Assembly: GCA_013399695.1 (NCBI GenBank)
Contig: VXAU01001254.1
Coordinates: 62,001-126,000 of the forward strand
Source: Formicarius rufipectus
Lineage: Eukaryota > Chordata > Aves > Passeriformes > Formicariidae
Direction: 5' to 3'
Length of the DNA stretch: 64,000 nucleotides
Numbering within the stretch: the first letter of the stretch is position 1; every line of letters starts with the position of its first letter. The position numbers and the translations under genes were made by a program. Below, piece by piece: positions 61,200-64,000 of this stretch. The notes under the pieces are model-generated. The model did no database searches and was not told the origin of the DNA. It was given only the letters and a program-made list of their open reading frames with translations.

Positions 61200-61613
61200 A
61201 GCTCCTTGCACTATGCACATTTTAACAAACAAAGGCATCAGTATTCATTGGTTAAAAATTCCGTAACTTTCATATTAATTAGTGCTCAACCCCTTATTTG
61301 GTAGTTATATCTCTCACTTCTCCCACTTATTAGTCCACAGGCACAGTACTTCCCCCCATTTGAGTCTGGGGTCTATTGTGAGTAGGTAGTAAGTGAATAG
61401 GTCGTGATTTTCCACTGCTGGAATTACCTCTCCCCAGCTACTGCTCCATCCTGACTTCACTCCTGGTGGCTCTCATCCAGACAGCCCATTCCTCTTGGGA
61501 TTGTGTTTTCTTTTCCTTAATACAACAGATTAGCCAACCATACAATGCTCATAAGCAATTCCTTAATCATAACTGTCCAGGTACAGATACCAATTAAGGA
61601 ATAAAAAAAAAAT
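61200..61613. other. Unassigned block ending in an A-run
   Basis: The segment ends GGAATAAAAAAAAAA (about 61599-61613), as a retroposed or LTR-derived piece would, and its composition differs from the CpG island beside it. I could not match the body to a family and cannot define its start. Confidence 0.2.
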
Positions 61614-61667
61614 TGCAAAGTTTGACTCTCAAGCCCTTACTAAAATTTTGAGGGGCTTGGTGTCATC

Positions 61668-61830
61668 AACAGAAACAAAGCAAAACAAAACCCAAACAAA
61701 ACCCCCCACAAACCAAACAAAAACCCACCAAAAACCAAACCACATCAAAACCCCCCAAATACAGTCAGGAAAAAAACCCAAAAACCAAAAAACAACAAGC
61801 CAAAACCAAGACACCAAACAAACCCAAAAC
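61668..61830. repeat. CAAAA/CAAAC-rich low-complexity tract
   Basis: A-rich DNA with C every three to five bases (CAAAACAAAACCC and similar) extends for about 160 bases. It lacks G almost completely on the plus strand and opens reading frames on both strands that are not genes. Similar shorter tracts lie at 13636-13685 and 62787-62835. Confidence 0.85.
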
Positions 61831-64000
61831 TCTCTTTCCTGTCTTAGTTGATTGGTGAATGCCACAGAGATGAGACCTGAAGTACACCCTGGAGCTGGAG
61901 ACAGCCACAACCCTCAGCACCAGGCTGGGTTCAGCACCACTGCCCTCTGAGTGCCTTCTTCAAGCTATGTGCTGTGTCTGTCCTGCTGTCCTCAGCTCTG
62001 CCTGCACAGATCCAGCTGAGACAGGGGGGAATTCAGTCACAGCCTTCCAGGACTGACAAATGTGGTCCATAACAGTCCAATACAAACCCACCTACAGCTC
62101 TGTAACCTCAGAGAGGAGCACAGGGGGCTCTTGGGGTGCAAGGTTCAGTTTTACTTATGCTGGGAAGCTCTTTGCATTCTTTATCCATGGAGAAAAAGGA
62201 CTGCCTTATAGGTTTTCATTCAAAGTGATTCTAAAGATCCAAATTAACTGTGGTTGCAAGGGAAAGCTGCCTTTCACTTGTCTTTATTAGAGTGGAAAAA
62301 TATAAGGTACTCCAGTGTTGTTGCTTGGCAGTGTGACAGCTGATAGAAGCACCAGATATAGTTCTTTTGATTTTTGAAATGTGCTGCTTTTGTGTTTGGC
62401 AAGCTGGGTCGGGCCCATATTTTGTAGTTTACGGACACAGAATTGCAAAGCTGACAGAGATACTCAGTTGCTAAGAAAGCTGCACTGGTATTCCCGGAAG
62501 TGTGAAGTGTACGTTTGAGAAACAACAATTTCTGGCCCCAGTGAAGCTGTCTTGCTTTTGGATTTTTAAAAAGAGAAGAGGAATTGGTGAGAGACAACAG
62601 ATAAAGAGACATGCAGGCCATATTAGAGCTGTAGAGTTTAATATTCTAATCTGCAATGGAAGCAGAGAAATGAGCATTACTGAAAAATAGGGCAAAGGAG
62701 TGGAAACATCTGTGCTGTTCTAATTAAATCACACTTCAACAAATCATGCATTGTTTCCTGTTTAGACTTCACCTAATAACAACACTGAGAAAAAAAACCA
62801 AAAAAACCAAAAAAAAACAAAACAAAGAAAAAACCACAATAGCCCAAACCCAGCCTAGGGTTGGTTCTGATTAATTCCCACCTTTTATTTGGAGGCAGTG
62901 ACTGTGAGGGCATATTATCCCCCTGAAGTGCATTAATCCTTCTCCATGTTGCTCCTGTTCTACATTACAGTGACAGGACTCTCACCCATCAGGGTTTCCA
63001 GTGTTCCAGGTGACGAGCACTTTCAGGAGCTCAGGAGCATTTTTATCTTGAGACTCTTCATAATGTGAAGTTCCTGAAGAGCTGATAGCCAGACTTGGTC
63101 CTGGATACCGCCTTTCAACTGCAGATTCAAAAACACCTCAAGAAATCTTGGTCTGTGGAAAACCTGGTGTGTAGAATATAATGGCCACTGGCTAAGATGT
63201 GTGCCTGAGGCTCTGGGATAGAAACTCTATGTGAACAGCTTTGAAACTGTAACACTAAACACTATATAGGTAGTGCAACACTTCTTGATCTTTTCTGACT
63301 TAAATGTGAAATGATACAAGTGCTGTCTATTCAGAATACTACTCTGGAAGATGCTTTTTTGCCTGTCTTTCATCTCTCCCCTCCAGATGCCTGAAACAGA
63401 CCTTTCCTCGCAGGGTTCCTTGACACTGCCTAAGCCCCTGTGGGGCTGTTTGCAGCTCCTTACTGCATTTCCCCCCTGAGATCTGCCCATAGCTCTTGGC
63501 ACACTGCTTGTGACACCATCCTGATTTCAACTCCTTGTAGCACTTTTCTCCTTTAGATGCAAACTGATCCTGTCTTGTAATGTTAGAAGCATGTTCTTTG
63601 TTTCCTGTTTTGTTTTGTTTGTTTGTTTGTTTGTTTTTACTTTCTCTCTCCTTCCTGGACTCTTGTTTTGCATTTACCTGTCTGAGCCATTCTGGATTAT
63701 CACTCTTTTAGGATGTTGTAAAAAATGTCTCAGGATCATCTCACCAGCCCCCTGTGTATCAGGTGTTACTTGGATAGTCTTAGGGAATATGTGAAGAAGG
63801 AACAAGGTCCTTGGAGGTGTCAGCATCTGTCTTAAAATGTTCCTTTCTGGTTGAGGGTGAGATTCCTCACTAGGGTTGTAGGGAAAAGTTGTGATAGTGA
63901 GCAGTTACATGCCAGGATGTGGAAGAAGGAAATAATATTCGAAATTGGAAGCTGTCTTATGTTGCTATGAGCGAGGATCTGCACTGGCAAGAAACAGTAG
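61830..64000. other. Gene-free right end
   Basis: No exon with support on either strand. Two simple repeats (62787-62835 and 63608-63638) are the only clear features. Confidence 0.5.
63608..63638. repeat. (TTTG)n microsatellite
   Basis: Roughly seven TTTG units in gene-free DNA near the right end of the window. Confidence 0.9.

Noticed and set aside
61629..61910. Trp/Phe/Val-rich minus-strand frame
   Set aside because: It is the translation of the CAAAA-type low-complexity tract.
1..64000. CRISPR arrays, bacterial-type operons, tRNA or rRNA genes
   Set aside because: None seen. The sequence has vertebrate gene structure throughout, and no tRNA-like cloverleaf or rRNA segment was recognised.

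Overview
The window looks like a bird nuclear genome. The evidence is a typical avian CR1 LINE 3' end in an intron, compact spliced genes, small CpG islands, scattered microsatellites and assembly gaps (30349-30547, 34608-34609, 59524-59573, and single N bases at 42627, 42733 and 60668). No bacterial, viral or organellar gene organisation is present. All calls come from reading the sequence and from remembered family knowledge; no database was searched.

Three protein-coding genes can be supported, and each assembles exon by exon with intact reading phase. CCDC51 (the mitochondrial potassium channel MITOK) lies on the minus strand at 38288-41050, with three coding exons and 419 residues. TMA7 (a ribosome-associated factor) lies on the plus strand at 42768-46170, with four exons and 64 residues. 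These two diverge from one CpG-rich promoter near 42.6-43.0 kb. CCDC174 (a nuclear coiled-coil protein reported to bind the exon-junction helicase EIF4A3) lies on the minus strand at 49270-60658, with eleven coding exons and 684 residues. It starts in a CpG island at 60.4-61.0 kb.

Left third (1-30 kb): no coding exon that I recognise. This stretch is AT-leaning non-coding DNA with a GC-rich patch at 11.3-12.4 kb, a few exon-like segments and two old LINE relics. A strong CpG island at 30.1-31.0 kb is interrupted by an assembly gap that may hide a first exon. In human the gene on this side of CCDC51 is PLXNB1, in the same orientation, so the 30 kb could be its 5' intron; this is inference only. 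From 31 to 38 kb the DNA is gene-free, ending in an unusual G-rich block (37.4-38.0 kb).

Right part: between TMA7 and CCDC174 there is an orphan CpG-rich element with an NRF1-type site (46.8-46.9 kb), a short tandem repeat and a MIR-like SINE relic. Beyond the CCDC174 promoter (61-64 kb) I see only simple repeats and unassigned DNA.

The most striking object is the last exon of CCDC174. It carries an in-frame tandem array of a 14-residue (42-bp) unit, with 12 clear copies and probably about 4 to 5 decayed ones. The array makes the protein some 200 residues longer than the human protein. The units fall into two blocks, a Tyr/Gly-rich block (YGYG) and a Cys/Ser-rich block (CSCS), sitting just before a conserved C-terminal end. 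This is a newly expanded low-complexity domain in an otherwise conserved RNA-processing protein.
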